This document shows, one piece after another, positions 42,030 to 51,425 of a stretch of DNA of 64,000 nt. The stretch is from Pectobacterium sp013449375 (lineage in GTDB: Bacteria; Pseudomonadota; Gammaproteobacteria; Enterobacterales; Enterobacteriaceae): assembly GCF_048593165.1 (NCBI RefSeq), contig NZ_CP184271.1. One strand, 5' to 3'. Each line of letters opens with the position of its first letter. Position 1 is the stretch's first letter. The notes under the pieces were generated by a model that saw nothing but the letters and a program-made list of their open reading frames with translations, was not told where the DNA came from and searched no databases. The translations under genes were made by a program, and so were the position numbers.

Positions 42030-43012
42030 GGTCGCGTCAGCGTGGCGCGGCGCTGCTGGTGGTGCTCCTGATTCTGGCATTAATGGTGACGATTGCTGCG
42101 GTGATTACAGAACGCACCGGTAAAGCGTTTTTGCGCACCGAAAGTCATTTGAGCCGTCAGCAGGCGAAATGGTATGCCTTGGGGGCGGAAACGCTAAGCG
42201 GGCAGATATTACTGCGCGACGCGAAGAATATGCCAGGGCGCACGTTTGTCGGGCAGAACTGGTCTCAGCCGGGACACCGTTTCCCGGTGGAAGGCGGGGA
42301 AATCCTTGGCCAGATTAGCGATGCGCGCACCTGCTTTAATGTGAATGCGATCAATCAAGGCGTGGATAACGACAGCACGGTGGTGAAGACACCTTATCCG
42401 GCGCAGGTTTTCCGCTTGCTATTGAAAAATCTGGGCGAAGATGCGGATCGTGCAGAAAAAATCACTGCGGCGTTGCGCGACTGGATTGACGTGGATAACT
42501 ATCCGTCGGCGAACGGTGCAGAAGATGAGCTCTACGCCACGTTGCCAGTACCTTATCGTACAGCCAATCAGAGAATGAGTGAAATCAGCGAATTACGTGC
42601 CGTTTATGGCATAGACAGCGATCTCTATCGCCGGTTATTGCCCTATGTCTGTGCGCTACCGATGGATACGATGTCGATTAATATCAACACATTGACTGAA
42701 TTTGATGCCCCGCTGTTATCTGCCTTATTCCTGAATGAAATGACAATGTCGCAGGCGAAAGCGCTGGTGCAGCAGCGGCCTCGTACGGGATGGGCAGGCC
42801 TTGAGGTTCTGCAACAAACTGGGTTATTGCCCCCGAATAGTAAAAATACCGCGCAGCGAGTGCTGGCAGTGAAAAGTGAATGGTTCTTTGTAAAACTCCA
42901 GGTGCGTGTTGGCGACAGTGATTTTCATCAGCGTAGCTTGCTTCATCTGAGTGGACAAAAGGTACAGGTCGTGCAGCGGCAATATGGAGGATATAGGACG
43001 GTGAATCCATGA
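42026..43012 (+). CDS. outK: Minor pseudopilin OutK (GspK)
   Basis: Largest minor pseudopilin, 328 residues. The leader MRSRQRG precedes AALLVVLLILALMVTIA; GspK lacks the usual Glu5, as here. A large globular alpha domain is inserted, with RDWIDVDNYPSANGAEDELY and helix-hairpin-like NINTLTEFDAPLLSALF. Caps the pseudopilus tip. Translationally coupled to outJ and outL. Confidence 0.95.
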   Translation: MRSRQRGAALLVVLLILALMVTIAAVITERTGKAFLRTESHLSRQQAKWYALGAETLSGQILLRDAKNMPGRTFVGQNWSQPGHRFPVEGGEILGQISDARTCFNVNAINQGVDNDSTVVKTPYPAQVFRLLLKNLGEDADRAEKITAALRDWIDVDNYPSANGAEDELYATLPVPYRTANQRMSEISELRAVYGIDSDLYRRLLPYVCALPMDTMSININTLTEFDAPLLSALFLNEMTMSQAKALVQQRPRTGWAGLEVLQQTGLLPPNSKNTAQRVLAVKSEWFFVKLQVRVGDSDFHQRSLLHLSGQKVQVVQRQYGGYRTVNP

Positions 43013-44286
43013 AAATAGCGGGAAAATGGAAGAAAAAAGCCGCGAAAGATCCATTAAATCGAGGCCCGGTTGTTCGACATCCTTGTCTCATTGTACGCCT
43101 TCCGGTAGAGGAACTGGGAGACATTGAATGGCAGGTGCGTTCATCCCATGGGGAAAGTGTACTGAGTCAGGGACGGGGTAGCGTAGAACAGGTTCGTCAA
43201 TCGCTAGCGGCCTATCCGTCCGTGACCTTTACTCGCGTTCTGGTTCCAGCAACAGACGTGACGTTTTATGCCCTGACGCTGCCCCGACAGGCTCGCCGTC
43301 AGCTAACGCAAGTCGTGCCGTTTATGTTGGAAGACCAACTGGCGACGGAAATTGAAAAGCTGCATTTTGCCGTGCTGGAAATTCATGGCGATGATGGCAC
43401 GGTCGCCGTGGTGGAAAAAAACCGGATGCAGCGTTGGCTAGCGCAGTGTGATGCGCTGGGGCTCAACGTCGATACCTTATTGCCCGATGCCCGCGTATTA
43501 CCGAAGCATCAGGATGGCTGGAGCGCGTTACAGCATGATGACATGTGGCTATTTCGCCAGCCGACGGGGCATGCCATGGCGGCGGAATCCTCTTGGTGCG
43601 GTGACCTGCTGAAAGCATCCATGCCGCTGCCAGCGATATACGGCTACAGTGCTGCATCGGTCGGCGGTGAGCAGTCGCAGTACGACTGGCAGGAGGAGGG
43701 CGAGTGGAAAACACAACCCGCAACGGATCTCTTCACGCTGGCGGCAACGGCGCAGCTACCTGCTTCGGTCGATCTGCGGCAAGGCGACTATGCGCCGGAG
43801 AAAGCCTGGCAAAACACGTTGTTGCCGTGGCGTGGCGTCGGGATTGCTTTTGCCTGCTACCTTCTATTGGTCGTGGCGGATGCGGGCTGGGCGCACTATC
43901 AGCTTTATCAGCAGGCCGAACATTGGCGACAGGAAAGCATTCGCGTCTATCGGCAGATTTTCCCTGCCGAGACGAATGTCGTTAATCCACGCGCGCAGAT
44001 GCAGCAGCATCTGCAACGTACGGCTGCTGGGGGGACAGGGAAAGGGTTACTGGATCAATTAAATCCCTTACAGCAACTGATTACGCAGAATAGCGCCATC
44101 AAAATTCAGTCGCTGTCTTATGACGGTTCCGCTGGCGAATTCCGGCTGGCGTTGCAGGCGACGTCGTATCAGGAATTAGAGCAGTTCCAGCAGCAGGCAA
44201 CCGCCTATTATCAGGTTCAGGCAGGCGAGATGCGGCAGGAAAACGGTCGGGTTGAAGGCCGCTTAACGTTAAGGAGCCAGCAATGA
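43009..44286 (+). CDS. outL: Type II secretion protein OutL (GspL)
   Basis: Bitopic inner-membrane protein of 425 residues. The cytoplasmic actin-like domain (about 1-265) binds OutE; one membrane helix follows (GVGIAFACYLLLVVADAGW, about 280) and then a periplasmic ferredoxin-like domain that meets OutM. It begins with ATGA overlapping outK. Couples ATP hydrolysis to pseudopilus growth. Confidence 0.94.
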   Translation: MKIAGKWKKKAAKDPLNRGPVVRHPCLIVRLPVEELGDIEWQVRSSHGESVLSQGRGSVEQVRQSLAAYPSVTFTRVLVPATDVTFYALTLPRQARRQLTQVVPFMLEDQLATEIEKLHFAVLEIHGDDGTVAVVEKNRMQRWLAQCDALGLNVDTLLPDARVLPKHQDGWSALQHDDMWLFRQPTGHAMAAESSWCGDLLKASMPLPAIYGYSAASVGGEQSQYDWQEEGEWKTQPATDLFTLAATAQLPASVDLRQGDYAPEKAWQNTLLPWRGVGIAFACYLLLVVADAGWAHYQLYQQAEHWRQESIRVYRQIFPAETNVVNPRAQMQQHLQRTAAGGTGKGLLDQLNPLQQLITQNSAIKIQSLSYDGSAGEFRLALQATSYQELEQFQQQATAYYQVQAGEMRQENGRVEGRLTLRSQQ

Positions 44287-44777
44287 ATGAATTACGGCAA
44301 CGCTGGCAGGCGATGAGCCAGCGCGAACGCCAACTGATGGTCGTGTGTGCGGCAATGCTCCTGCTCTGTCTGATGTATTACGCTATTTTTCAACCGTGGC
44401 AACTGCGGGAAGAACAGTGGGAACGTACGATTTCCCGTGAGCAACAGACTGTCAGTTGGATGCAGAAACAGGCCTCATCGATTCCGCAGGGAACACAGGC
44501 ACAGGGGCAAAACAGTCAGCGCGATGTCAGTCTGCCGATTTTGATTTCGCAGAGCACCAAGCGCTACGGACTGACTGTTGTACGCCTGCAGCCGCAGGGC
44601 AATCAGGCGTCAGTGACGCTGGCCCAGAGCGATTTTAATAGCCTGCTGCGCTGGCTGAGCGAAATGGAACAGAAAAACGGTGTGAAGGTGCTGTCGCTGG
44701 ATGTGAATGCCGTCGAGCAAAGCCCTGGAATAGTGGATGTGACCAGACTGATGCTGGAACGGGCCGATGAAGCTTAA
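44283..44777 (+). CDS. outM: Type II secretion protein OutM (GspM)
   Basis: Small bitopic protein of 164 residues: cytoplasmic start, membrane helix (LMVVCAAMLLLCLMYYAIF) and a periplasmic ferredoxin-like domain with ISQSTKRYGLTVVRLQPQG. It stabilises OutL. It overlaps outL by 4 bases and outN by 11 bases. Confidence 0.94.
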   Translation: MNELRQRWQAMSQRERQLMVVCAAMLLLCLMYYAIFQPWQLREEQWERTISREQQTVSWMQKQASSIPQGTQAQGQNSQRDVSLPILISQSTKRYGLTVVRLQPQGNQASVTLAQSDFNSLLRWLSEMEQKNGVKVLSLDVNAVEQSPGIVDVTRLMLERADEA

Positions 44778-45513
44778 ATCTGGCATCGGCGTAGGTGTCG
44801 CTTTGGTTCTGGTCTATGGGCTGTTTCTGGCGTGCTATGCGCCTGCTCGCTTGCTCACGGCGATACCGCTGCCGACCGGAATGGTGGTTGCAGAGGCCGT
44901 CGGAACGTTATGGCAGGGGAATCTGCAACGGTTTAGCTGGCGTACGTTAACGTTGGATGATGTGCACTGGAATATCACCTTCTCGGGTTTTATGCCTGCG
45001 TTAGAAATTGCCTTCCACAATCCTGAGGGCATCGAAGGCCGTGGAATTATTCGTGGTTGGCAGCAGCCGCAGTTTTATCAATGGCAGTTGTCTGTACCCG
45101 CGGGCTATTTATTCAGCCGCATGCGTTTTATCGTGCCAATCGGGGCAGAAGGCAACGTGCAGTTGAGCCTGCAAGAAGCGACGGTGGACCGTTCTGGCTG
45201 CCAGTCGCTGGATGCCAATATAACCTGGCCGGGTGCGAGGGTGAAAACCCCGCTGGGTGGACTCATGCTCGCAACCCCTCAGGCTACGTTACGTTGCCAG
45301 CAAGGGGCGCTTGAGGCGAACCTGCGGCAGACCTCCTCGCATCTGCAATTGTCCGGCAAAGGCAGTGTCACCCCGAAAGGTGAATACCGTTTTACGGGAC
45401 AGTTGAGTAGTGGAAACGACTTACCCGCGACCATGAAAAAATTACTGGCGACCATCGGAAAAGTGGATGAGCAAGGTGCCAGAACGCTGAATTTTCAGGG
45501 GCGCCTGTTGTAA
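44767..45513 (+). CDS. outN: Type II secretion protein OutN (GspN)
   Basis: Accessory protein of 248 residues with an N-terminal membrane anchor (GVGVALVLVYGLFLACYAPA) and a mainly beta-sheet periplasmic part: GTLWQGNLQRFSW, then repeated short strands. GspN is present in many, not all, type II systems and its role is poorly defined. It starts inside outM and is the last tightly coupled gene; outO follows after 108 bases. Confidence 0.92.
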   Translation: MKLKSGIGVGVALVLVYGLFLACYAPARLLTAIPLPTGMVVAEAVGTLWQGNLQRFSWRTLTLDDVHWNITFSGFMPALEIAFHNPEGIEGRGIIRGWQQPQFYQWQLSVPAGYLFSRMRFIVPIGAEGNVQLSLQEATVDRSGCQSLDANITWPGARVKTPLGGLMLATPQATLRCQQGALEANLRQTSSHLQLSGKGSVTPKGEYRFTGQLSSGNDLPATMKKLLATIGKVDEQGARTLNFQGRLL

Positions 45514-45621
45514 CAGGGATGGGCGTTATAAGAGAAACGATCGTTGCCATCGCGGTGTAGCCGACTTCAAAACATGAGCCGCTAACTTATCTCTTTTCTT
45601 TATCAACAATCAGGGACTAAC

Positions 45622-46461
45622 GTGGACGATTTAAGGGAATTTGCGCAGGTGTTTCCAGCATGGTGGTATGGTGCGCTGGGCGTATTGGGATTGATTGTTG
45701 GCAGCTTTCTGAACGTAGTGATTTATCGTTTGCCGATTATGTTGGAACGGCGCTGGCGGCAAGACATCGATCTGCAAACCGGCGTAACGGATGCCGAGCA
45801 GGCTACGCGCTATAACCTGTGCTGGCCGCCTTCGTCTTGCCCACACTGCCAGCAGAGTATTGCGGTGAAGGATAACATTCCGTTATTCAGTTGGCTGTGG
45901 CTGCGCGGTCGTTCCCGATGCTGTCATCAACCGGTGTCTGTGCAGTATCCGCTGGTGGAAGTCATCACCATGCTGGCTTTTCTGGCTGCGGGGCTGCTGT
46001 GGTTGCCCAGTATGGCGCTGTGTGCGGCGTTAATCCTGCTGTCCTTTCTGGTGGTGCTGACCGTCATTGATATAAAAACGCTGCTGCTGCCGGATGTGCT
46101 TACGCTGTCGCTCTTGTGGATAGGGTTGCTGTTTAATCTATCGGAAACGTTTGTCCCATTACGTGATGCCGTAGTAGGGGCGATGGCGGGCTATTTGTCC
46201 CTGTGGTTACTTTATTGGGTATTTAAATATACCACTGGCAAAGACGCGCTGGGATACGGTGATTTTAAGTTACTGTCTGCGTTGGGAGCCTGGCTAGGCT
46301 GGCAGGCATTGCCGAATCTTGTTTTGGTGGCGGCGCTGAGCGGTCTGGTCATGACGCTTATTTGGCGTGGATTGCGTAAAGAAGATACAACTAAACCGCT
46401 GGCCTTTGGCCCCTGGCTGGCTGTCGGTGGTGTATTCAGTGTGATAATGAACGGGCTATAA
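45622..46461 (+). CDS. outO: Prepilin peptidase / N-methyltransferase OutO (GspO)
   Basis: Inner-membrane aspartic protease of 279 residues that cleaves and N-methylates the Out pseudopilins. Starts at GTG with AGGGA upstream. Motifs: LNVVIYRLPIMLE, first catalytic Asp in IDIKTLLLPD and second in GYGDFKLLSALGAWLG. The cytoplasmic zinc loop has CPHC, but the second pair reads SRCCHQP rather than the usual CxxC, so one cysteine position appears displaced. About eight membrane helices. A terminator follows, closing the out operon. Confidence 0.95.
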   Translation: MDDLREFAQVFPAWWYGALGVLGLIVGSFLNVVIYRLPIMLERRWRQDIDLQTGVTDAEQATRYNLCWPPSSCPHCQQSIAVKDNIPLFSWLWLRGRSRCCHQPVSVQYPLVEVITMLAFLAAGLLWLPSMALCAALILLSFLVVLTVIDIKTLLLPDVLTLSLLWIGLLFNLSETFVPLRDAVVGAMAGYLSLWLLYWVFKYTTGKDALGYGDFKLLSALGAWLGWQALPNLVLVAALSGLVMTLIWRGLRKEDTTKPLAFGPWLAVGGVFSVIMNGL

Positions 46462-46522
46462 TCTATAGAAATAACGCATCCAATACAGAATGAAAGGGTT
46501 ATTAATTAGCAGGTATAAAATA

Positions 46523-46554
46523 GGCTGAGGGTATAAATACCATCAGCCTTTTTT
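46523..46554 (+). terminator. Rho-independent terminator of the out operon
   Basis: Twelve-position stem GGCTGAGGGTAT / ATACCATCAGCC with one mismatch, followed by TTTTTT. Confidence 0.8.
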
Positions 46555-47033
46555 ATCTCTGTGTGCCCTTCAATGAATACCTCTTTGTCGGGCAAATGAC
46601 AGGTTATTCTACCATCAGCATAAAGGTACTCACCCAAACGACTAAACAGAATGAGATACCCATAAAGAAATACTTCACCGATTTATTCTCCAGCAGAAAC
46701 CACGCCAGCAACGATCCCGATTGTGCGTTTTATTATGGAAGGAAATCATTACGCAGCCGGCTATGTCACCGAAGGGTAATCTTTCCTGTTGTCATCACCA
46801 GAGTCACACTAGTTATGACGGGATCGGCGCTAAATCTACGCCGAGTGAGGGGGGGAATTCAAGAGATCCAGAAACTATATTTGCAAAATAGCATTAAAAA
46901 GCGTTAAGCCGTTTCAGCGGCTGAAAAAACGGGGGAATAGGCGTGAAAATAGCCCTCGACTCCCCCGATTCTTAATGATGGTATCTTTAGTTTGACACCG
47001 GTTGGACAGGCTTTAATACGTCAGACGACAGAC
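46555..47033. other. Region between the out operon and the oxidoreductase gene
   Basis: No intact gene that I trust; a 114-codon plus-strand open frame has no ribosome site and unconvincing composition. A possible membrane-protein remnant on the minus strand is listed separately. A hairpin with GGGGGA/TCCCCC arms and a CGATTCTTAA tail at 46931-46976 recalls part of the element at 12599-12712. Confidence 0.4.
46604..46729 (-). pseudogene. Possible C-terminal remnant of a membrane protein
   Basis: On the minus strand 41 codons without a start read as a typical membrane helix: SLLAWFLLENKSVKYFFMGI then SFCLVVWVSTFMLMVE and a stop. Two stop codons lie immediately upstream in frame. Composition suggests the end of an old transporter gene, but no family can be named. 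Confidence 0.25.
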
Positions 47034-48059
47034 CTATGCTCTCCACCCCATCGCGGGGGCGATATGTTTCAGGATCGCTTCAATAACATGCGCGTTGTAA
47101 TCCACACCCAGTTGATTCGGCACCGTGAGCAAGAGCGTATCCGCTTCGGCAATCGCTTCATCCTGTTTTAACTGCTGGATGAGTGCTTCTGGCTCGGCAG
47201 CGTAGCTACGCCCGAAAATCGCGCGCGTTTTTTCATCCAGAAAACCCACTTTGTCGCTATCGTTACTGCTTCCGCCAAAATAGGCGCGATCGCGATGATC
47301 CATCAGGGCAAAAATACTGCGGCTGACGGAGATGCGTGGTGTACGTGTATGCCCCGCTTCAGCCCAGGCGGCTCGATAGGCGCGAATTTGCTGTGCCTGT
47401 TGGATATGAAAAGGTTCGCCTGTTTCATCATCTTTTAACGTGGAGCTTTGCAGGTTCATGCCTAGTTTCGCTGCCCATACTGCCGTGGCATTCGATCCAG
47501 CACCCCACCAGATTCGTTCGCGTAACCCCTCAGAATAAGGCTCCAGACGCAACAGCCCCGGTGGATTCGGGAACATGGGATGCGGATTCGGCTTTGCAAA
47601 CCCCTCACCACGCAGCACATCCAACAGCACCTCGGTATGACGCCGTGCCATATCCGATTCCGATTCCCCCTCCGTAGGCTGATAGCCAAAGTAGCGCCAG
47701 CCATCGATTACCTGTTCAGGCGAGCCACGGCTGATGCCGAGCTGCAAACGCCCGCCAGCGATCAGATCGGCGGCGCTGGCGTTTTCAGCCATGTACAGCG
47801 GGTTTTCGTAGCGCATGTCGATGACGCCGGTGCCAATCTCGATGCTTTTAGTCTTCGCGCCAATCGCTGACAGCAGTGGGAAAGGAGAACCCAACTGACG
47901 GGCGAAGTGGTGCACCCTGAAATAAGCGCCGTCAGCGCCCAGTTCCTCAGCGGCAACAGCGAGGTCGATAGATTGCAGTAAGGCGTCAGCCGCGGAACGT
48001 GTACCAGACTGCGGTGACGGAGCCCAGTGGCCGAATGATAAAAAGCCAATCTTCTTCAT
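47034..48059 (-). CDS. LLM-class flavin-dependent oxidoreductase
   Basis: Luciferase-like monooxygenase family protein of 341 residues. The start MKKIGFLSFGHWAPS at 48059 has AAGGA upstream; a TTG 27 bases earlier is less likely. Family features are AAEELGADGAYFRVHHFARQ, IEIGTGVIDMRYENPLYMAE and GRLQLGISRGSPEQV. Such enzymes use reduced FMN to oxidise aldehydes, alkanesulfonates or other substrates; this one's substrate cannot be read from the sequence. Single-gene unit, no flavin reductase beside it. Confidence 0.82.
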   Translation of the reverse strand: MKKIGFLSFGHWAPSPQSGTRSAADALLQSIDLAVAAEELGADGAYFRVHHFARQLGSPFPLLSAIGAKTKSIEIGTGVIDMRYENPLYMAENASAADLIAGGRLQLGISRGSPEQVIDGWRYFGYQPTEGESESDMARRHTEVLLDVLRGEGFAKPNPHPMFPNPPGLLRLEPYSEGLRERIWWGAGSNATAVWAAKLGMNLQSSTLKDDETGEPFHIQQAQQIRAYRAAWAEAGHTRTPRISVSRSIFALMDHRDRAYFGGSSNDSDKVGFLDEKTRAIFGRSYAAEPEALIQQLKQDEAIAEADTLLLTVPNQLGVDYNAHVIEAILKHIAPAMGWRA

Positions 48060-48381
48060 AGGGGACTTATCCTTATATTCAGACAAATATTTAGTCTATT
48101 CGTCCTGCATAGCAAGGGTATATAGATCAGTAATAGAAGCACTCTACGCGATTAATAGTGAGAATAAATATCATTTTTTTAACGTAATAATTCAGTTTAT
48201 CTGACTAATATTTTGAAGAATAAATCGCCGCTGGCTATTTAGCAGAAAACCCAAGCAGAAAACCCAGGCTGGGTTGATCTACCCCCAAATTTGTATCTAA
48301 ATATTATTATGAGCGAGATCAGTATTTTCTTTGTCTCTATCGCTGTATTATTTTGTATATAGCGAAAATCAAGATACCAAC

Positions 48382-48930
48382 ATGATAAAGAAACTTGGCT
48401 ACACGCTGTGGTTTACTGGGCTGTTTTTGGTGTTTTCTAACGCCTGGGCGGCGCGTCTGGCGTCTATTCCGGAAGAGAAACGAATCCGCATGTATATGGC
48501 TAACCCTGATCTGACAACTTACGGTTCAGGAAAATATACCGGCCTGATGATGTCACACGCAGGGGCGCTGAATGTGGCGGCGGCATCGATAAAAGGCTTC
48601 AAACAGGTGTCGATTGAAAATGTACTGAGCTGGAATCCGCAGGTGATTTTCGTACAGGATCGCTATCCGGATGTCGTGAAGCAGATCGTTAACGATCCGG
48701 CCTGGCAGGCGATTGAGGCGGTGAAACAGCATCGTGTGTATCTGATGCCGGAATACGCCAAGGCCTGGGGTTACCCGATGCCGGAAGCATTAGCGATTGG
48801 TGAACTGTGGATGGCGAAAAAGCTGTACCCTGAGCGCTTTGCCGATATCGATATGCAAAAAGCCGCCGATGCGTACTACCAACGCTTTTATCGTATGAAC
48901 TACCGTGCGGACACCTCCGCGGCGCAATGA
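48382..48930 (+). pseudogene. Internally deleted metal/siderophore ABC transporter binding protein
   Basis: An open frame of 182 residues, but not a complete protein. A normal signal peptide (MIKKLGYTLWFTGLFLVFSNAWA) joins directly to ARLASIPEEKRIRMYMANPD, which in the BtuF/FecB-like binding-protein family lies past the middle of the protein. The C-terminal lobe follows intact (GSGKYTGLMMSHAGALNVAA, VLSWNPQVIFVQD). About 150 residues of the N-terminal lobe are missing, so ligand binding should be lost. The open frame is kept, which suggests an in-frame deletion. Overlaps the next fragment by 4 bases. Confidence 0.7.
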
Positions 48931-49124
48931 GTTATCGCACCTACCGGATCACGCAGCTTCTGATGGATCACCAGCATTACCTTTATGGCCGCTGTGATGA
49001 GGTCGTGACGGAAGATAATCTGTCGCGCCTGTACGGCATTCCGATGCGGCAGGTCTGCGTGGAGATGTCGCCGCAGCCTTATCGTGCGCTGATACCGATA
49101 TTGACTATGACGGAGCTACCATGA
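48927..49124 (+). pseudogene. C-terminal fragment of an ABC transporter ATPase, possibly fused to a permease start
   Basis: A 65-residue open frame. DEVVTEDNLSRLYGIPMRQVCVEM is the C-terminal end of FecE/BtuD-type ATPases, but Walker A, signature and Walker B motifs are all absent. The first residues (MSYRTYRITQ), beginning with ATG overlapping the binding-protein stop, may be the old permease start, so a deletion could have removed most of the permease and ATPase. It overlaps the following ModA-like gene by 4 bases, preserving the original operon order. Confidence 0.65.
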
Positions 49125-49855
49125 CCGATCCCCTTCGTTTATATGCGGCTGGCAGCCTGCGCCTTGCCTTGACGCCTCTGTTGGCGACGTTTAGCGAGCG
49201 CTATGCAGTGGACGTTGTGCCGACGTTTGGCCCAGCGGGACTACTGAGTGAAAAAATAATATACGGCGATGCAGTAGATATTTTCGCCTCGGCAAACTGC
49301 GCGCACCCTTTACGCTTGAAAGCGCTGGGGCTGGCGGAAGAAACCCACGTGTTTACGCGCAACCACCTTTGCATTGTGATGCGTAATGTGCCTGAACTTA
49401 CCGCGCAATCCTGGCTGATGGCACTCCTTGATCCGCGTTTTGTGTTGTCAACCTCAACGCCCGGCAGCGATCCCGGTGGGGATTATGCGTTTGAGCTCTT
49501 TGATCGCATCGAGTGCTTGCATCGTGGCTGGGGGAGACAACTGCGCGACAAAGCGAAACCGCTGGTGGGCGGATGGCTCGAACAGGCGATTCCGGCGGGC
49601 ATGACGGCGGGAAGTTACCTGATTCGGAGCGGGCGGAGCGATATGCACATTGGCTATGCCAGTTATCTACCGTTGCTGCTCAGTCAACCTGACCTGCACG
49701 TGGTCCACTTGCCCGATCCCTATCGTATTGATGCCGAATATATGCTGGCCATTATGAAGCCGGCCCGACGTGAGGCACGGCTGCTGGCGAACACGCTTTT
49801 ATCGCCGGAAGGGCAGAATTTTCTGGTGAACAAAGGATTCGCCTCGCTGTTTTAG
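49121..49855 (+). CDS. ModA-like substrate-binding domain protein without signal peptide
   Basis: Protein of 244 residues of the molybdate-binding (ModA/WtpA-like) type II binding-protein fold: RLYAAGSLRLALTPLLATF, FGPAGLLSEKI, GDAVDIFASAN, and LSPEGQNFLVNKGF. It starts MTDPLRLYAAGS with no signal peptide, so it is predicted to remain cytoplasmic, unlike ModA. It is the last member of the eroded ABC operon and may have sensed or buffered a metal oxyanion for that importer. The gene itself looks intact. Confidence 0.72.
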   Translation: MTDPLRLYAAGSLRLALTPLLATFSERYAVDVVPTFGPAGLLSEKIIYGDAVDIFASANCAHPLRLKALGLAEETHVFTRNHLCIVMRNVPELTAQSWLMALLDPRFVLSTSTPGSDPGGDYAFELFDRIECLHRGWGRQLRDKAKPLVGGWLEQAIPAGMTAGSYLIRSGRSDMHIGYASYLPLLLSQPDLHVVHLPDPYRIDAEYMLAIMKPARREARLLANTLLSPEGQNFLVNKGFASLF

Positions 49856-49976
49856 CGGGGGGAACGAGAGGTAAATCGGTCAACGATGATGAACTCTGCT
49901 ATGATTGCGGCATATCTGCGCCGCTCTTTGGCTCGGCGTCACCTTTCGTTATCTCGTCCTTGGTAGAGTAATCACT

Positions 49977-51359
49977 GTGAGTACAACCTCTTTTTCTTCC
50001 CTCGCGCTGCCCGCAGAGCAGTTATCCAATCTTAATGAACTGGGCTATACCGACATGACGCCTGTTCAGGCAGCGACGCTGCCAGCCGTTCTGAGCGGTG
50101 CAGACGTGCGTGCCAAGGCGAAAACCGGTAGCGGCAAAACGGCGGCATTCGGCATCGGGCTGTTGGATCGTATTGTCGTGAGCGACTTTACTACGCAGGC
50201 GCTGGTGCTGTGCCCGACGCGTGAACTGGCCGATCAGGTCAGCAAAGAGCTGCGTCGTCTGGCTCGTTTTGCGCAAAACATTAAGATTCTTACGCTATGT
50301 GGCGGTCAGCCGATGGGGCAGCAGCTCGACTCATTGGTTCACGCCCCACATATTGTCGTCGGGACACCTGGACGTATCCAGGATCATTTACGCAAGCAGT
50401 CCCTGTCTCTGGAGAGCCTGAAAGTGCTGGTGTTGGATGAAGCCGATCGCATGCTGGACATGGGCTTTACTGACGCGATTGATGATGTGATTTCCTATAC
50501 CCCGTCCGATCGTCAAACCCTGCTATTCTCCGCCACGTACCCGGAAGAGATCGAACAGATCAGCGCGCGCGTTCAGCGTCAGCCGCAGCGTTTCGAGGTT
50601 GCAGATGATGTGGAGGAGTCGGCCATCGAACAACGTTTCTATGAGACGACGAGAGAGCAGCGCCTGCCGTTGTTGATTGCTATTCTGGGTCATCATCAGC
50701 CTTCCTCCTGTGTGGTGTTCTGTAACACCAAGCGCGACTGCCAAAGCGTGTTTGACGCACTGGACATGCGGGGAATTAGCGTGTTGGCGCTGCATGGCGA
50801 TCTGGAACAGCGCGATCGCGATCAGGTTCTGGTGCGTTTTGCTAACCGCAGCTGTCGTGTGCTGGTGGCAACGGATGTTGCGGCTCGCGGTCTCGATATC
50901 AAAGAGCTGGAGCTGGTCGTGAATTTTGAGCTGGCTTTCGATCCTGAAGTCCACGTTCACCGCATTGGCAGAACGGGTCGTGCGGGAATGCAGGGGCTGG
51001 CCGTTAGCCTGTGTACGCCACAGGAAATGAACCGCGCTAATTTGATTGAAGACTATCTCAGTATGCGCATTAAATGGGCATCGGTGGATAGCCTTGACCG
51101 CACCGGCGAGGTTACGCTGGAACCTGAGATGATGACGCTGTGTATTGATGGGGGAAGAAAAGCGAAAATCCGTCCCGGCGATATCCTCGGCGCATTAACC
51201 GGCGATGCGGGATTAACGGCAGCAGAGGTCGGGAAGATTGATATGTTTCCGCTACATGCGTATGTCGCTATCCGTAAAGCCAGCGCTAAACGCGCGTTGC
51301 AGCAGCTTCAGAAAGGTAAAATCAAAGGAAAAAGCTGTAAGGCCAGATTGTTAAAGTAA
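49977..51359 (+). CDS. dbpA: ATP-dependent RNA helicase DbpA
   Basis: DEAD-box helicase of 460 residues acting in assembly of the large ribosomal subunit. Starts at GTG 49977 (STTSFSSLALPAEQLSNLNELGY), matching the usual N-terminus; the longer upstream frame is not conserved-looking. Q motif GYTDMTPVQ, Walker A AKTGSGKT, DEAD in VLDEADRMLD, SAT, and HRIGRTGR are all present. The C-terminal domain that binds hairpin 92 of 23S rRNA follows (IRPGDILGALTGDAGL, FPLHAYVAI). Confidence 0.95.
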   Translation: MSTTSFSSLALPAEQLSNLNELGYTDMTPVQAATLPAVLSGADVRAKAKTGSGKTAAFGIGLLDRIVVSDFTTQALVLCPTRELADQVSKELRRLARFAQNIKILTLCGGQPMGQQLDSLVHAPHIVVGTPGRIQDHLRKQSLSLESLKVLVLDEADRMLDMGFTDAIDDVISYTPSDRQTLLFSATYPEEIEQISARVQRQPQRFEVADDVEESAIEQRFYETTREQRLPLLIAILGHHQPSSCVVFCNTKRDCQSVFDALDMRGISVLALHGDLEQRDRDQVLVRFANRSCRVLVATDVAARGLDIKELELVVNFELAFDPEVHVHRIGRTGRAGMQGLAVSLCTPQEMNRANLIEDYLSMRIKWASVDSLDRTGEVTLEPEMMTLCIDGGRKAKIRPGDILGALTGDAGLTAAEVGKIDMFPLHAYVAIRKASAKRALQQLQKGKIKGKSCKARLLK

Positions 51360-51425
51360 CCGGTGGCTGATATACCAGACAGAGTAAGATGACGTCGCTG
51401 GGCAACAGACAGGAGTGGTAAAGGC

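Noticed and set aside
46563..46907. Plus-strand open frame of 114 codons after the out terminator
   Set aside because: Starts right after the terminator T tract without a ribosome site; minus-strand membrane-like sequence overlaps it.
48240..48275. Short tandem repeat (AGCAGAAAACCCA twice) upstream of the binding-protein remnant
   Set aside because: Only two short copies with no flanking structure; probably slippage.
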